From Planctomycetota bacterium (GTDB lineage: Bacteria; Planctomycetota; Planctomycetia; Planctomycetales; Planctomycetaceae): a stretch of 64,000 nt of DNA. The notes beneath the pieces are model-generated. The model ran no database searches. It had not been told where the DNA came from and saw only the letters and a program-made list of their open reading frames with translations. Shown one piece after another: positions 17,525 through 26,519 of this stretch; position 1 is the first letter of the stretch; every line of letters begins with the position of its first letter. Where the stretch lies: assembly GCA_030836185.1 (NCBI GenBank), contig JAURQH010000100.1, positions 1 through 64,000 of the forward strand, in the 5' to 3' direction. A program made the translations under genes and the position numbers.

Positions 17525-18619
17525 TTAAGGCAGGGGAACTGTTCTTAAAGCCGTTTTTCCATCGACTTCTGTCACGATGACAGCATGCGTGTCATTCAGT
17601 TTGTCGAGTTGGGTGACGCCTTCCCATTGTTTGATCGAGACGTAATCCTGCCCGGCCAAACCACCACCGCGAACCGGTTCGGTGATGCCTTCATCCCGAC
17701 CGATGTCTTCGGTGCTCACTTTCATCACTCCACGAGAACTGTTTGCCATTAAGAGAAATTCTTTACCGTCCTGTTGATAGACAACCATATCGAGAGGCTT
17801 ATTGCGATTCCCGAGTTCGGCGACTGTTGTGCCGCGAGTTTTCTTGCCGGGCATTAGGTCTTTCACAGGAAATTTCACTAAGGGCGTACAAGTATAAGCG
17901 CCGAGAACCGTTGGCTCTCCGTTGATGTTGAAGGGTACGAAAGTATTCATCGCACGGTTGTCTTCATATTTTCCATGAGCACCATGATAGATTTCCAATG
18001 ATGTGCCGGGATCGAATTCGCTCAGTGGATAAGAGAGCAAGCGAATGGATGACGGGGCATCGGCTTTCGAGAGCCCAGAGACGAGAACCGCTCCGTCCAT
18101 GAAGGCGAGGTCGGTGATCGATTGCAAACGAAGATTTTGTTTTCCACGTCGTCCTTCCACCAATTTGTCGTCAGGGGCATCACCGAGAACGGCTTTTGTG
18201 TACTTCACGTTGACGGTTGAGAACTCACTGATGGTTCCTTCACCGGAAACTTTAATCAAAGTGGGGCCAGCCTCGGGAGCGTTGGTCGTCACCGAGAGAT
18301 AGACGTTTCCCGATTGAGGATTTGCGGCGAGATCGGTGATCTTCGCAGAGTTCACTTTGAGGGCGGTTTTGATGGCTCCGGTCAAATCTTTCAGGTTGAT
18401 GTTGGTATCGGAGGCGGAGCCTGAAGTGTCGCCCGTTTCAATGGCGTAGACGGTGGCCGTCTTTGGATCACCGACGAGCAACACACCCTCGGGTGTAAAC
18501 GAAATAGGACCAGCCGATTGAAGCGTGATGGTTCCATGTTCTGCCGCATGGGCGACTATATTCATGCCGATGACAACAGCCAGCATCGTGACCGCTAAGC
18601 ACATTTCCTTGATTTTCAT
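17525..18619 (-). CDS. Secreted protein of unknown function, propeller-like
   Basis: A 364-residue exported protein. The signal peptide (about residues 1-26) ends AHAAEHG. The mature protein consists of repeated short strands with patterns such as FTPEGVLLVGDPKTATVYAI and DLAANPQSGNVYLSVT, which look like beta-propeller blades. No catalytic motif is recognised. Start ATG 18619 with AAGGAATATGCT upstream. It is transcribed alone, ending at the strong terminator at 17436-17466. A propeller assignment is inference from repeated strand patterns only. Confidence 0.7.
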   Translation of the reverse strand: MKIKEMCLAVTMLAVVIGMNIVAHAAEHGTITLQSAGPISFTPEGVLLVGDPKTATVYAIETGDTSGSASDTNINLKDLTGAIKTALKVNSAKITDLAANPQSGNVYLSVTTNAPEAGPTLIKVSGEGTISEFSTVNVKYTKAVLGDAPDDKLVEGRRGKQNLRLQSITDLAFMDGAVLVSGLSKADAPSSIRLLSYPLSEFDPGTSLEIYHGAHGKYEDNRAMNTFVPFNINGEPTVLGAYTCTPLVKFPVKDLMPGKKTRGTTVAELGNRNKPLDMVVYQQDGKEFLLMANSSRGVMKVSTEDIGRDEGITEPVRGGGLAGQDYVSIKQWEGVTQLDKLNDTHAVIVTEVDGKTALRTVPLP

Positions 18620-18842
18620 AGCATATTCCTTATGGATGAGAGTTGCTTCCCCTGGCTAGTTCATTGTTTCCAGGGTGAACCTGGGATGCAAAACAATTCT
18701 TTCGTAAATAGGAATGAGCCCGATGAGGACTTGATCTGAGAATTAATGAACATTTGAGACAAACCCGTAGGCGTGATACACTATTCGCTGAACAGAAAAG
18801 GGCATTTTACCCTCCGGGTCTCCAAATCTTGACAGGTGAAGA

Positions 18843-20384
18843 ATGGAATCAGTAACCACCGCGGATCTCATCCTCGAACTCAATATCACCGACTCGGAAG
18901 TCATCGCTGAACTGGAACAGTTCGCCGATGCGACCGAACGTGACGAGTTCGCCATGAAGGCACTCAAGATCGGTGTCCTCGCTCTCAAACAGGCTCGTGG
19001 TCAAATCGATGCCGACATGGTCCGTCGCGAAGGGGAACGGCTGATGGTCGATCTCAAAGGACGGCTCGATCAGCACGAACAACTCCTCAACGAGCGAATG
19101 GGTTCGGTTCTCAAGGAATACTTCGATCCCAAAGATGGTCGATTTTCCGAACGTGTCCAAAAACTCCTCGAAGAAGATGGAGACATCGAACAGGCTCTCA
19201 AAAAACAGATTGTCGGCGACGATTCCACGCTTTCCAAAACCTTGTCCTCTCATTTCGGAGAAGACAGCAGGCTGATGAAACTGCTCAACCCCGATCAGAA
19301 AGAGGGATTATTGTCATTGATGCGGGAGACGTTTGACGAACAACTCGATTCGCAAAAGCGTCAGGTGCTCTCACAGTTTTCACTCGACGAAGAAAACTCG
19401 GCGCTCTCTCGTTTGGTCAAAGAACTGAAAGACAATCACGGGCAATTGTCGGAAGACCTCGAAGGAAAAATTGACGAAGTGGTCAAAGAATTCTCGCTCG
19501 ACGAAGAAAACTCGGCACTCTCTCGTTTGGTGAAAAATGTTGACGAGGCCCAAAAGACAATCACCAAAGAATTCTCTCTCGATGATGAGAAGTCATCTCT
19601 CGCTCGCTTGCAGAAAACCCTCACCGAAACATTGAGTCAGCAGCAAGAGGCCAATCAGAAATTTCAGGAGGAAGTCAAAGAAGCCCTTGCCGCGATGAAG
19701 GCGAGGAAAGAAGAAGCCGCACGCTCGACACGCCACGGCATCAGTTTTGAAGAGACTCTGTTTGAGGTGATCCAGAAAGAATCACAACGTCAGGGAGATA
19801 TCGCCACGCACACGGGAAACACGACTGGTCTTATCCGAAATAACAAAAAGGGAGATGCCGTTGTCGAACTTTCTCCCGAGTCGGCGGCACCGGGTGAGAA
19901 GATCGTGATTGAAGCCAAGGAAGATAGGTCTTACGATCTGAAAACGTCTCGTGATGAAATTGCCGAAGCCCGCAGCAATCGAGGCGCTCAAATCGGTTTG
20001 TTTGTCTTCTCGAAGAAGACGGCTCCCGCAGGTCTCGAACCGGTTGTCCGTTACGGCGACGATGTGTTTGTCGTCTGGGACTCAGAAGACGAACAGAGCG
20101 ACCTGTACTTGAAAGTTGGATACACACTCGCGAAAGCATTGTGTGTGAAAGGGACCGCTCTCACTGCCGACCAGCAAGCCGATTTCGAAGCCATCGATAA
20201 AGCGATCAACGAGATCATCAAACAAACCGACGGACTGACCGAAGTCGAAACCTCGGCAACCACGATCAAAAAAGCGAGTGAGAAGATTTTGAAGCGGGTC
20301 GATATCGTCCGTACGAAGTTGATGAGAGAAGCAGATACGCTGCGGGAAAACACGGACGCCCTGCGCGATGCGATGGGCGAGTAG
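18843..20384 (+). CDS. Coiled-coil protein with three internal repeats and a PD-(D/E)XK-like C-terminal domain
   Basis: A 513-residue, highly charged protein. A long coiled coil covers about residues 15-300. It contains the 15-residue unit FSLDEENSALSRLVK at 179 and 217 and a variant at 244 (FSLDDEKSSLARLQK). The C-terminal part has FEETLFEVI (302-310), GD (337-338) and E-A-K (357-359, in IVIEAK). That order fits the PD-(D/E)XK nuclease core: a helix Glu, an Asp, then E-x-K. RmuC has a similar coiled coil-nuclease plan. Function is not established; a DNA-binding or DNA-processing role is inferred. Start ATG 18843 follows AGGTGAAG. Confidence 0.7.
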   Translation: MESVTTADLILELNITDSEVIAELEQFADATERDEFAMKALKIGVLALKQARGQIDADMVRREGERLMVDLKGRLDQHEQLLNERMGSVLKEYFDPKDGRFSERVQKLLEEDGDIEQALKKQIVGDDSTLSKTLSSHFGEDSRLMKLLNPDQKEGLLSLMRETFDEQLDSQKRQVLSQFSLDEENSALSRLVKELKDNHGQLSEDLEGKIDEVVKEFSLDEENSALSRLVKNVDEAQKTITKEFSLDDEKSSLARLQKTLTETLSQQQEANQKFQEEVKEALAAMKARKEEAARSTRHGISFEETLFEVIQKESQRQGDIATHTGNTTGLIRNNKKGDAVVELSPESAAPGEKIVIEAKEDRSYDLKTSRDEIAEARSNRGAQIGLFVFSKKTAPAGLEPVVRYGDDVFVVWDSEDEQSDLYLKVGYTLAKALCVKGTALTADQQADFEAIDKAINEIIKQTDGLTEVETSATTIKKASEKILKRVDIVRTKLMREADTLRENTDALRDAMGE

Positions 20385-20389
20385 TTATT

Positions 20390-20429
20390 CGACGCAAAGA
20401 CGCTGAGAGGCAAAGAAACGCGAAGATAG
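20390..20429 (+). repeat. CGCAAAG-type repeat, left copy
   Basis: GACGCAAAGACGC, then GGCAAAGAAACGCGAAG: a degenerate array of CGCAAAG-like words. It directly abuts the GTAGG hairpin at 20433. A related copy in inverse orientation lies at 21422-21466. Confidence 0.65.
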
Positions 20430-20432
20430 AAA

Positions 20433-20455
20433 TGTAGGGCAGGGGCCTCCCTGCC
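20433..20455 (+). repeat. GTAGG-family palindromic repeat
   Basis: TGTAGGGCAGGG-GCCT-CCCTGCC: hairpin GGCAGGG/CCCTGCC with a 4-base loop. It lies 41 bases before the start of the gene at 20497. Confidence 0.65.
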
Positions 20456-20496
20456 GCGGATAATTGTAACCTTGTCATACGCTCTGCAGGTGGTAC

Positions 20497-21318
20497 ATGG
20501 AACATACGCTTCATACATTACGTTCAAGGCTAATAGAGCTGAAAGTGAAGAATGAATTGTATTGGATGAATAGAAGATGGCCAGCTTTAAAGGTCTTTTC
20601 CAAGGACTCTATGAATGGATTCTTTTGGGTTCGAAAATCGACTCATGGGTGGGTTCTCGGCGATCAGGATATTTACCTTGTCCGTGACTCATCAAACATC
20701 GCAGATGTTTGTGCGGCATGGTTAAGTGAAAGAAATTCTCACTGTTCTGTCAGTGTATCTCCTGGTGTTAAATTGGAAGCGACATGGTGGAATGACGAAT
20801 GGTCTGCAGAACAGGAAATGTGGGAGTCGGTAGGTTGGCAAAAACTTTTCGAACTAGAAAACACGATGTATTGTGATCAGTGGGAACCCATTCTCCCTAT
20901 CGGCAATGACTTTTTATCTGAACTGTCACCCTCCAGATCTTGGGATTTCTCATATATGTATGATCAAGACATGATCGATTATGAATTGCACTCTGCTCAA
21001 CTTAATCTTGTAAGTTTGCAAACACTGAGGGACTGCCTGGCGAAAACAGAGGAGCTTTTAGCGCTTGATTGGAATCACGATTGTTATCGTCTTCTTCCAG
21101 ATGCTTCACTTAGGGTAGGGGATTTAGAATTGTGGCCAATCCCAGTGTTTCCTTCCGGAGACATCCACGCATTTGTTGCCAGAGATTTTCGAAGGGGCAT
21201 CGCTTGTAACCCAAACGGTGTGATTACCGCATTTGGGGATCGTATCCCACAGGTATTCACAACAGAGTTGACTAAGTCGTTCTTAGAACCAAAGCTGCTG
21301 TCGTCAAACGTCTCATGA
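20497..21318 (+). CDS. Hypothetical protein, possible DUF2716 relative, AT-rich
   Basis: A 273-residue protein rich in Trp and aromatic residues, with no signal peptide or membrane segment. Near the C-terminus the segment VFPSGDIHAFVARDFRRG, followed by ITAFG, resembles the pattern I associate with DUF2716 (P-x-GDY, then DF-x-x-G, then a short FG end). I could not confirm this. The gene is visibly more AT-rich than its neighbours and lies between inverted CGCAAAG/GTAGG repeats, suggesting acquisition from outside. The ATG at 20497 has AGGTGG upstream. Confidence 0.6.
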   Translation: MEHTLHTLRSRLIELKVKNELYWMNRRWPALKVFSKDSMNGFFWVRKSTHGWVLGDQDIYLVRDSSNIADVCAAWLSERNSHCSVSVSPGVKLEATWWNDEWSAEQEMWESVGWQKLFELENTMYCDQWEPILPIGNDFLSELSPSRSWDFSYMYDQDMIDYELHSAQLNLVSLQTLRDCLAKTEELLALDWNHDCYRLLPDASLRVGDLELWPIPVFPSGDIHAFVARDFRRGIACNPNGVITAFGDRIPQVFTTELTKSFLEPKLLSSNVS

Positions 21319-21379
21319 CTGAAGGTGTATCGCTAACTAACGCGTAGTCTAGTTGACTAGTTAGCCTATCGACGAGAGA

Positions 21380-21403
21380 TGTAGGGCTGGTTCTTCCGGC
21401 CAG
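21380..21403 (+). repeat. GTAGG-family palindromic repeat
   Basis: TGTAGGGCTGG, then an interior segment TTCTTCCGG, then CCAG: a degenerate member with a 4-bp outer stem CTGG/CCAG. It is followed 18 bases later by the inverted CGCAAAG copy. Confidence 0.5.
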
Positions 21404-21421
21404 AAATTTTGACGTAAAAGT

Positions 21422-21466
21422 GTGTTCTATTCTTTGCGTTGCTTTGCGGTTTCGCGACTTTGCGTC
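21422..21466 (-). repeat. CGCAAAG-type repeat, right copy (inverted)
   Basis: TTCTTTGCGTTGCTTTGCGG...CGACTTTGCGTC on the plus strand. Its reverse complement aligns with 20390-20429 over roughly 40 bases at about three quarters identity by eye, including GACGCAAAG at the outer end and ATAGAA at the inner end. Confidence 0.65.
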
Positions 21467-21472
21467 CTAGTA

Positions 21473-22525
21473 TCACTCATGATCAGCGCGAGTTTCATAC
21501 TGTCGCTTTTTGCCATCGGGACCGATTTGCACCGTGTAGGAATTGCCATCCGGTGCCACGCTCGCTTTCACCCAAACGCCTTTGCACTCTTGGGTGACGG
21601 CATCATTGGCGATGAACTCGGCGGGTGTTTGTTGGTTGGCGTCGAGTTTGATGTTGCGATGTAATTGATACAGATGCTTGAGTGACTTCACTTCTCGTAG
21701 TGTCTTCTGAGTGTTCTCATGCCCTCCCTTTGTCGGGCCGTTACACATGACGGCGACGATGGGGTCAACGGCCAAAACAAGAGCCGGGTTGTTGCTGGTC
21801 GGTAGGCCATGATGAGTCACCATGAACATGTCCACTTTTCCCAGCGGATTGTTGGGAGTCATCAACTTACCTTCGATGTTCCAGGTCAGGTCGCCGCAGC
21901 AGAGAAACTTGAAGTCACCAAAAGAAACCAGAAAGCTGACGCTGGCGGCGTTGTCGGATTTGTCAGTCTCGGCAGGTTCGTGTCGGTCAGCAAACGGGTT
22001 TGGCTTGCCGATATTCGGGATGACTTCCCGGCTGGCGGTGGCAATTTTGATGTTCAAAGGCGCGGTTTTCGATTTGAACTTCAGCACATCGCCGGCGGTC
22101 AACTTCTTGGATTCGTTTTGCGACGCCCGTCGGTAATCGGCGATCCGCTCCAGGAATTTCTTGTCTTCCTGCAAATCCTCGGGGATGCCACGATCCCAAA
22201 AATTCTTGACTTTGATCTCGGCAGCGAGGGCGGCGTGGTTGCCGTAATGGTCGAGATGCCAATGAGTGACCGCTGCGTTGTCGAGATGTTTTTTGCCGGC
22301 GACGTTTTTCAAAACTTCGAGAATCCGATCTCGGTCGCGTCCGCCGTAATCAGGGTATCCCGAATCAATCAGTAGTGTTTCGCCATTGGGCGTAACAAAC
22401 AACGTGGCGGCACCACCTTCGACATCGACGAAGTAAATATCGAGCCGACCGTTGGATTCGTCTGCCATGATCGATGTGAACGAAAACAAAGTGAGGCAAA
22501 GACTGGCAAACAGAGCGCGTAACAT
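21473..22525 (-). CDS. Exported MBL-fold (metallo-beta-lactamase) hydrolase, ComEC-like
   Basis: A 350-residue exported protein with a metallo-beta-lactamase fold. The signal peptide MLRALFASLCLTLFSFTSIMA is followed by IYFVDVEGGAATLFV...ETLLIDSGY, the opening of ComEC/Rec2-type MBL domains. The metal motif THWHLDHYGN (H-x-H-x-D-H) and further ligands in CCGDLTWNIEG and VTHHG are present. It lacks the membrane part of ComEC, so it is a stand-alone periplasmic enzyme; the substrate may be a phosphodiester or lactone. The ATG at 22525 gives the clean signal peptide. Its 3' end touches the CGCAAAG repeat. Confidence 0.82.
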   Translation of the reverse strand: MLRALFASLCLTLFSFTSIMADESNGRLDIYFVDVEGGAATLFVTPNGETLLIDSGYPDYGGRDRDRILEVLKNVAGKKHLDNAAVTHWHLDHYGNHAALAAEIKVKNFWDRGIPEDLQEDKKFLERIADYRRASQNESKKLTAGDVLKFKSKTAPLNIKIATASREVIPNIGKPNPFADRHEPAETDKSDNAASVSFLVSFGDFKFLCCGDLTWNIEGKLMTPNNPLGKVDMFMVTHHGLPTSNNPALVLAVDPIVAVMCNGPTKGGHENTQKTLREVKSLKHLYQLHRNIKLDANQQTPAEFIANDAVTQECKGVWVKASVAPDGNSYTVQIGPDGKKRQYETRADHE

Positions 22526-22609
22526 GAATGAAATCCTGTGTGGTGTGTGAAGTCTTTCAAGTTTTATGATGCCTGGCGTTGTCGCAGGAAGCAAGACAAT
22601 ATTTTCAGC

Positions 22610-23851
22610 TCAGTCTTTGTCCGACTTTGATTGATTCTCCACTTCGGGGAGTTGTTCGTCGGTGGCCACTTTGAGTTTCTGATCGTCGGTCTGATCTGAT
22701 TCTTTCTCAGCTTCTTTGTCGTCATCTTTCGAGAAGGTGTCTTTAATCGCCTGAAACTGATCTTTGGAAAGTTCTTTGAGTTCCGTATTGAAAATCAGAA
22801 TCAGGGCATGCAGGCAAGAGGCGACAATGGGAGCAATGAAAATTCCCCATAACCCCATTGCTTGGACTCCACCTAACACTGAGATGAATGCCAATAGAGG
22901 ATGGAGTTTGACATCGGTATGCAGGATGTAAGTACGAATGAGATTATCCAAAGTACCGATGAAGACAGCACCATAAATCGCCAAGAACACTGCCGACACC
23001 CAATATCCTTGATAGCCGAGCCACAAGGCACACGGGATCCAGACGACGGGAGCACCCGCTAAGGGGATCATGGCAAAGAAAGTTGTGACAAAGAAGATCA
23101 AGAAGAACCGATTGAAGCCCAGGAAGTAGAGGGCGATTGCCGTACATAGCCCTTGTGCGATGGCTGCGAAGAATGTTGACGAGACAACCGCTCGGACGGA
23201 CTTTTCAAACTGCATCAAAATTTGAGTCTGATGATCGAGTTTGACGGGGATCAGTTGATGCGACGCTTCCAGCAAACGCGGGCCATCCCGTAAAAAGAAG
23301 AATAGCGCGATGATAAACATCCCCGTGCTGACCAATCCCATCACGATATTACCAACAAAAGAGATCGCCGCTCCCGCCATGCCCAGAGTCTTTTTGGCGA
23401 CGCCGGTGGCGGCTTGTTCGACGGTTTTTTCGATCTCTTTGGCGATGAGTTGTTCGTTGGCTTTGGGCCCGAGCAGTGGTTGGATTTCGTGAGCCAATCG
23501 TTCCATCCAAGGGTCGGTTTGCAACTTTTCGATGGTTTGGCGGAACTCGGGAGATGTTTTGACCTGGTAAGCCAGCGACAATAATTCCCCCACCGCAAAA
23601 AACACGCACAGCAGCAACGGAATCAAAAATGTGGCCAATGCAGCGGCAGTCGTCAGGCCGGCTGCGGCAGTCTCCTTATTCTTTTCCCAAGTGAGTCGGC
23701 TCAAGATACGACGATAGAGCGGTCGGAAAAGGAGCGAAACAACCCCCGCTACAAAGAGGGGCAACAGAAAGGGGGCCACGACGTGATAAAAGGTCACGCC
23801 AAGAACGATAATGAGTAGGACTAAAATGCCGAGGGAAACCAGGCGAGCCAT
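22610..23851 (-). CDS. AI-2E family transporter (PerM/YdiK-like)
   Basis: A 413-residue membrane protein of the AI-2E transporter (PerM) family. Two N-terminal helices (about 5-50) and a third (about 65-95) come first. An amphipathic region follows, then helices around IVMGLVSTGMFIIALFFFLRDGP and the conserved C-terminal group LPLAGAPVVWIPCA...HPLLAFISVLGGVQAMGLWGIFIAP. The tail (about 355-413) is strongly charged and lies in the cytoplasm. Members are proposed permeases or sodium/proton antiporters; the solute here is unknown. The MBL gene follows 84 bases downstream on the same strand. Confidence 0.85.
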   Translation of the reverse strand: MARLVSLGILVLLIIVLGVTFYHVVAPFLLPLFVAGVVSLLFRPLYRRILSRLTWEKNKETAAAGLTTAAALATFLIPLLLCVFFAVGELLSLAYQVKTSPEFRQTIEKLQTDPWMERLAHEIQPLLGPKANEQLIAKEIEKTVEQAATGVAKKTLGMAGAAISFVGNIVMGLVSTGMFIIALFFFLRDGPRLLEASHQLIPVKLDHQTQILMQFEKSVRAVVSSTFFAAIAQGLCTAIALYFLGFNRFFLIFFVTTFFAMIPLAGAPVVWIPCALWLGYQGYWVSAVFLAIYGAVFIGTLDNLIRTYILHTDVKLHPLLAFISVLGGVQAMGLWGIFIAPIVASCLHALILIFNTELKELSKDQFQAIKDTFSKDDDKEAEKESDQTDDQKLKVATDEQLPEVENQSKSDKD

Positions 23852-24096
23852 AATGATTTGAATCTCTCTGAATCTAATCTGAAGTGGATGCGTATTGTGA
23901 CGAGAGAGGAGCCGAACGTCTAATCAATTCTTCTCAGGAGTACAAAGATTAAGATTATGCGCAAAGTTTCAATGGGACTCTTTCAGACTTTCGTGGATTT
24001 GGTCATTCTAAAACTCAACCGAACCATTTCTACCACTCGGTTCTCTGTACGACCAACTGACGACTAAAGATCACGCAAATTCTGGAATGATTTATC

Positions 24097-25125
24097 ATGA
24101 AAGCGCTCGTCAAACGTGAAGCCAAAGAAGGGTTGTGGTTGGAAGATGTCCCCGAACCGACCATCGGGATCAACGATGTGATGATTAAGGTGGATCGAAC
24201 CGGGATTTGTGGCACTGATGTGCATATCTACAAATGGGACGAATGGGCACAAAAAACGATACCTGTACCGATGGTTGTCGGGCATGAATTTGTGGGCGAA
24301 ATCGTCGAAGTCGGCTCGAACGTCAGTGACTTCCATCCGGGCGAACTTGTCAGTGGTGAAGGACACGTCGTTTGTGGACGTTGTCGGAATTGTCTGGCAG
24401 GTCGTCGGCATCTGTGTGCTGATACCAAAGGGATCGGCGTCAATCGTCCCGGTGCTTTCGCAGAATATATCTCGCTGCCAATGACCAATGTCTGGCATCA
24501 TAACGAATCCATCGACAAAGATATCGCTTCGATCTTTGATCCGTTTGGAAACGCCGTCCATACGGCACTCACATTTCCGGTACTCGGTGAAGATGTATTG
24601 ATTACCGGTGCGGGGCCAATTGGTTGCATGGCGGCGGCTGTCGTCAAACATGCGGGAGCCCGCTATGTCGTGGTGACCGATGTGAATCCCTGGCGACTGG
24701 AACTTGCGAAAAAAATGGGAGCCACTCGAGTCGTTGATGTGCGAAACGAAAAGCTCGAAGATGTCCAGAAAGAACTCGACATGCACGAAGGTTTCGATGT
24801 CGGTCTGGAAATGTCCGGTAGCCCCGATGCCTTTCGCAGCATGCTGGACAACATGTGTCACGGCGGGAAAATCGCCATGCTGGGGATCCCTTCCGAAGAC
24901 ATCTCCATCGATTGGAACACGGTCGTCTTCAACATGCTGACCATCAAAGGGATTTATGGTCGCGAGATGTACGAGACCTGGTACAAGATGACCGTGATGA
25001 TTCAGGGCGGACTGGACATCTCCCCCGTGATCACGCACCGTTATCATTACACCGATTTCCAAAAAGGATTCGACGCGATGCTCTCCGGTGAATCGGGAAA
25101 AGTCATTCTCGATTGGAAAGATTAA
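24097..25125 (+). CDS. tdh: L-threonine 3-dehydrogenase
   Basis: A 342-residue zinc-dependent medium-chain dehydrogenase that oxidises threonine to 2-amino-3-ketobutyrate with NAD. The catalytic zinc site is C38-G-T40-D-x-H43 with H63-E64 ([12 protein letters not shown]). The structural zinc cysteines are C93, C96, C99 and C107. A GAGPIG nucleotide loop lies near residue 170. The sequence is close to E. coli Tdh, including NAVHTAL. kbl follows 204 bases later on the same strand, forming the standard two-step threonine degradation route. A 354-residue reverse-strand frame across this gene is only its shadow. Confidence 0.95.
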   Translation: MKALVKREAKEGLWLEDVPEPTIGINDVMIKVDRTGICGTDVHIYKWDEWAQKTIPVPMVVGHEFVGEIVEVGSNVSDFHPGELVSGEGHVVCGRCRNCLAGRRHLCADTKGIGVNRPGAFAEYISLPMTNVWHHNESIDKDIASIFDPFGNAVHTALTFPVLGEDVLITGAGPIGCMAAAVVKHAGARYVVVTDVNPWRLELAKKMGATRVVDVRNEKLEDVQKELDMHEGFDVGLEMSGSPDAFRSMLDNMCHGGKIAMLGIPSEDISIDWNTVVFNMLTIKGIYGREMYETWYKMTVMIQGGLDISPVITHRYHYTDFQKGFDAMLSGESGKVILDWKD

Positions 25126-25138
25126 CATCGCAAGATCA

Positions 25139-25160
25139 GTAGGTCAGGCTGTGCCTGACA
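25139..25160 (+). repeat. GTAGG-family palindromic repeat
   Basis: GTAG is followed by hairpin GTCAGGC-TGT-GCCTGAC, with a 7-bp stem. The loop TGT is the same as in the ygfZ/kbl copies although the stem sequence differs. Confidence 0.65.
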
Positions 25161-25171
25161 ACAGTGAAGCT

Positions 25172-25215
25172 TCGACGCAAAGCAGCCAAGACGCGGAGAA
25201 ACACAAAGAGAATCA
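25172..25215 (+). repeat. CGCAAAG-type repeat
   Basis: CGACGCAAAGCAGCCAAGAC, then GCGGAGAAACACAAAGAGAA: same word pattern and orientation as 20390-20429. It lies 11 bases after the GTAGG hairpin at 25139-25160, between tdh and kbl. Confidence 0.6.
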
Positions 25216-25296
25216 GGAAGCCAAGGGAGCGGGGGAGAGGTGCTACGGATATGAGCATCGAACCTGATTCGTGACCTGCACTACCGTCTGCAAAAT

Positions 25297-25318
25297 GGTC
25301 CGCACAGCGGACCCTACA
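25297..25318 (+). repeat. GTAGG-family palindromic repeat in the kbl leader
   Basis: GGTCCGC-ACA-GCGGACC, then CTACA (25297-25318): the reverse complement of the 22 bases at 1531-1552. It ends 11 bases before the kbl start codon, so a stable hairpin would sit against the ribosome-binding region. Confidence 0.7.
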
Positions 25319-25329
25319 GGACCAATATC

Positions 25330-26514
25330 ATGTACGGCAACATTAGAGATCACCTGCAAACACAACTGAACGACATTCAGGAAGCGGGACTCTTCAAGTC
25401 CGAACGGATCATCACGACGCCGCAAGAAGCGCATATCAAGGTGGGCGAAGGACGGGAAGTTCTCAACATGTGTGCGAACAATTATCTGGGTCTGTCCGAT
25501 CATCCCGAAATTGTGAAAGCCGCTCATGAGGGATTGGATCGCTGGGGATTCGGCTTGTCATCGGTTCGTTTTATCTGTGGGACACAGAGCTGTCATAAGG
25601 AACTCGAAGACAAGCTCACCAGTTTTCTTGGGACCGAAGATACGATTTTGTATCCCTCCTGCTTCGATGCCAACGGTGGACTCTTTGAAACCATTCTGAC
25701 CAAAGAAGACGCCATCATCTCGGACGAACTGAATCACGCCAGCATCATCGACGGCGTTCGTCTCTGTAAGGCCCAGCGATTTCGTTATAAAAATAACGAC
25801 ATGGCTGATCTCGAAGAGAAACTGAAAGAGGCTCAATCGGCCCGATATCGTATGATTGCCACCGATGGTGTCTTTTCGATGGACGGCTACATCGCCAATC
25901 TGCCCGGCATCTGCGAATTGGCCGACAAATATGACGCCATGATAATGATGGACGACTGCCATTCCACAGGCTTCATGGGCAAAACAGGGCGTGGCACACA
26001 CGAGTATCATGACGTCATGGGACGGATTGATATCATCACGGGAACATTGGGGAAAGCTCTCGGTGGTGCCAGTGGCGGCTACACATCGGGACGTAAGGAA
26101 GTGATCGATCTCTTACGACAAAGATCACGTCCGTATCTGTTTTCGAACTCCGTGGCTCCCCCCATCGTGGCGGCTTCCATTCGCGCTTTGGAGATGTTGG
26201 AAGAGTCGACCGAACTTCGCGACAAGCTGGAAGCCAACACGAAATTCTTCCGCGAAGAAATCACGAAAGTCGGCTTCGAAGTTCTGCCCGGCGAACACCC
26301 CATCGTGCCCGTGATGTTGGGCGACGCAAAATTGGCCGGCGCACTGGCGGATAAACTACTGGAGAAGGGTGTGTATGTGATTGGCTTCTCGTATCCAGTC
26401 GTACCTCAAGGCAAAGCGAGAATTCGCACACAAGTCTCTGCCGCCCATTCGATAGACGACCTCAAATTCGCCGTCGAACAATTCTCCGAAGCCAAAGCGG
26501 AACTGGAAGCCTGA
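25330..26514 (+). CDS. kbl: Glycine C-acetyltransferase (2-amino-3-ketobutyrate CoA ligase)
   Basis: A 394-residue PLP enzyme of the alpha-oxoamine synthase family that splits 2-amino-3-ketobutyrate with CoA into glycine and acetyl-CoA. The PLP lysine is K242 in [16 protein letters not shown]. The other cofactor contacts D208 ([10 protein letters not shown]) and H211 and the substrate region [11 protein letters not shown] are conserved. It works directly after tdh. A palindromic repeat occupies the leader just upstream of the ATG, and only a weak AGGA is left as ribosome-binding site. Confidence 0.96.
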   Translation: MYGNIRDHLQTQLNDIQEAGLFKSERIITTPQEAHIKVGEGREVLNMCANNYLGLSDHPEIVKAAHEGLDRWGFGLSSVRFICGTQSCHKELEDKLTSFLGTEDTILYPSCFDANGGLFETILTKEDAIISDELNHASIIDGVRLCKAQRFRYKNNDMADLEEKLKEAQSARYRMIATDGVFSMDGYIANLPGICELADKYDAMIMMDDCHSTGFMGKTGRGTHEYHDVMGRIDIITGTLGKALGGASGGYTSGRKEVIDLLRQRSRPYLFSNSVAPPIVAASIRALEMLEESTELRDKLEANTKFFREEITKVGFEVLPGEHPIVPVMLGDAKLAGALADKLLEKGVYVIGFSYPVVPQGKARIRTQVSAAHSIDDLKFAVEQFSEAKAELEA

Positions 26515-26519
26515 AAACC

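Noticed and set aside
21809-22375. 188-residue plus-strand open frame
   Set aside because: It lies antisense to the MBL-fold gene and shows no protein-like pattern.
24064-25128. 354-residue open frame on the minus strand
   Set aside because: It is fully antisense to tdh, whose identity is certain; its translation has no known motif and the frame is a codon-bias shadow.
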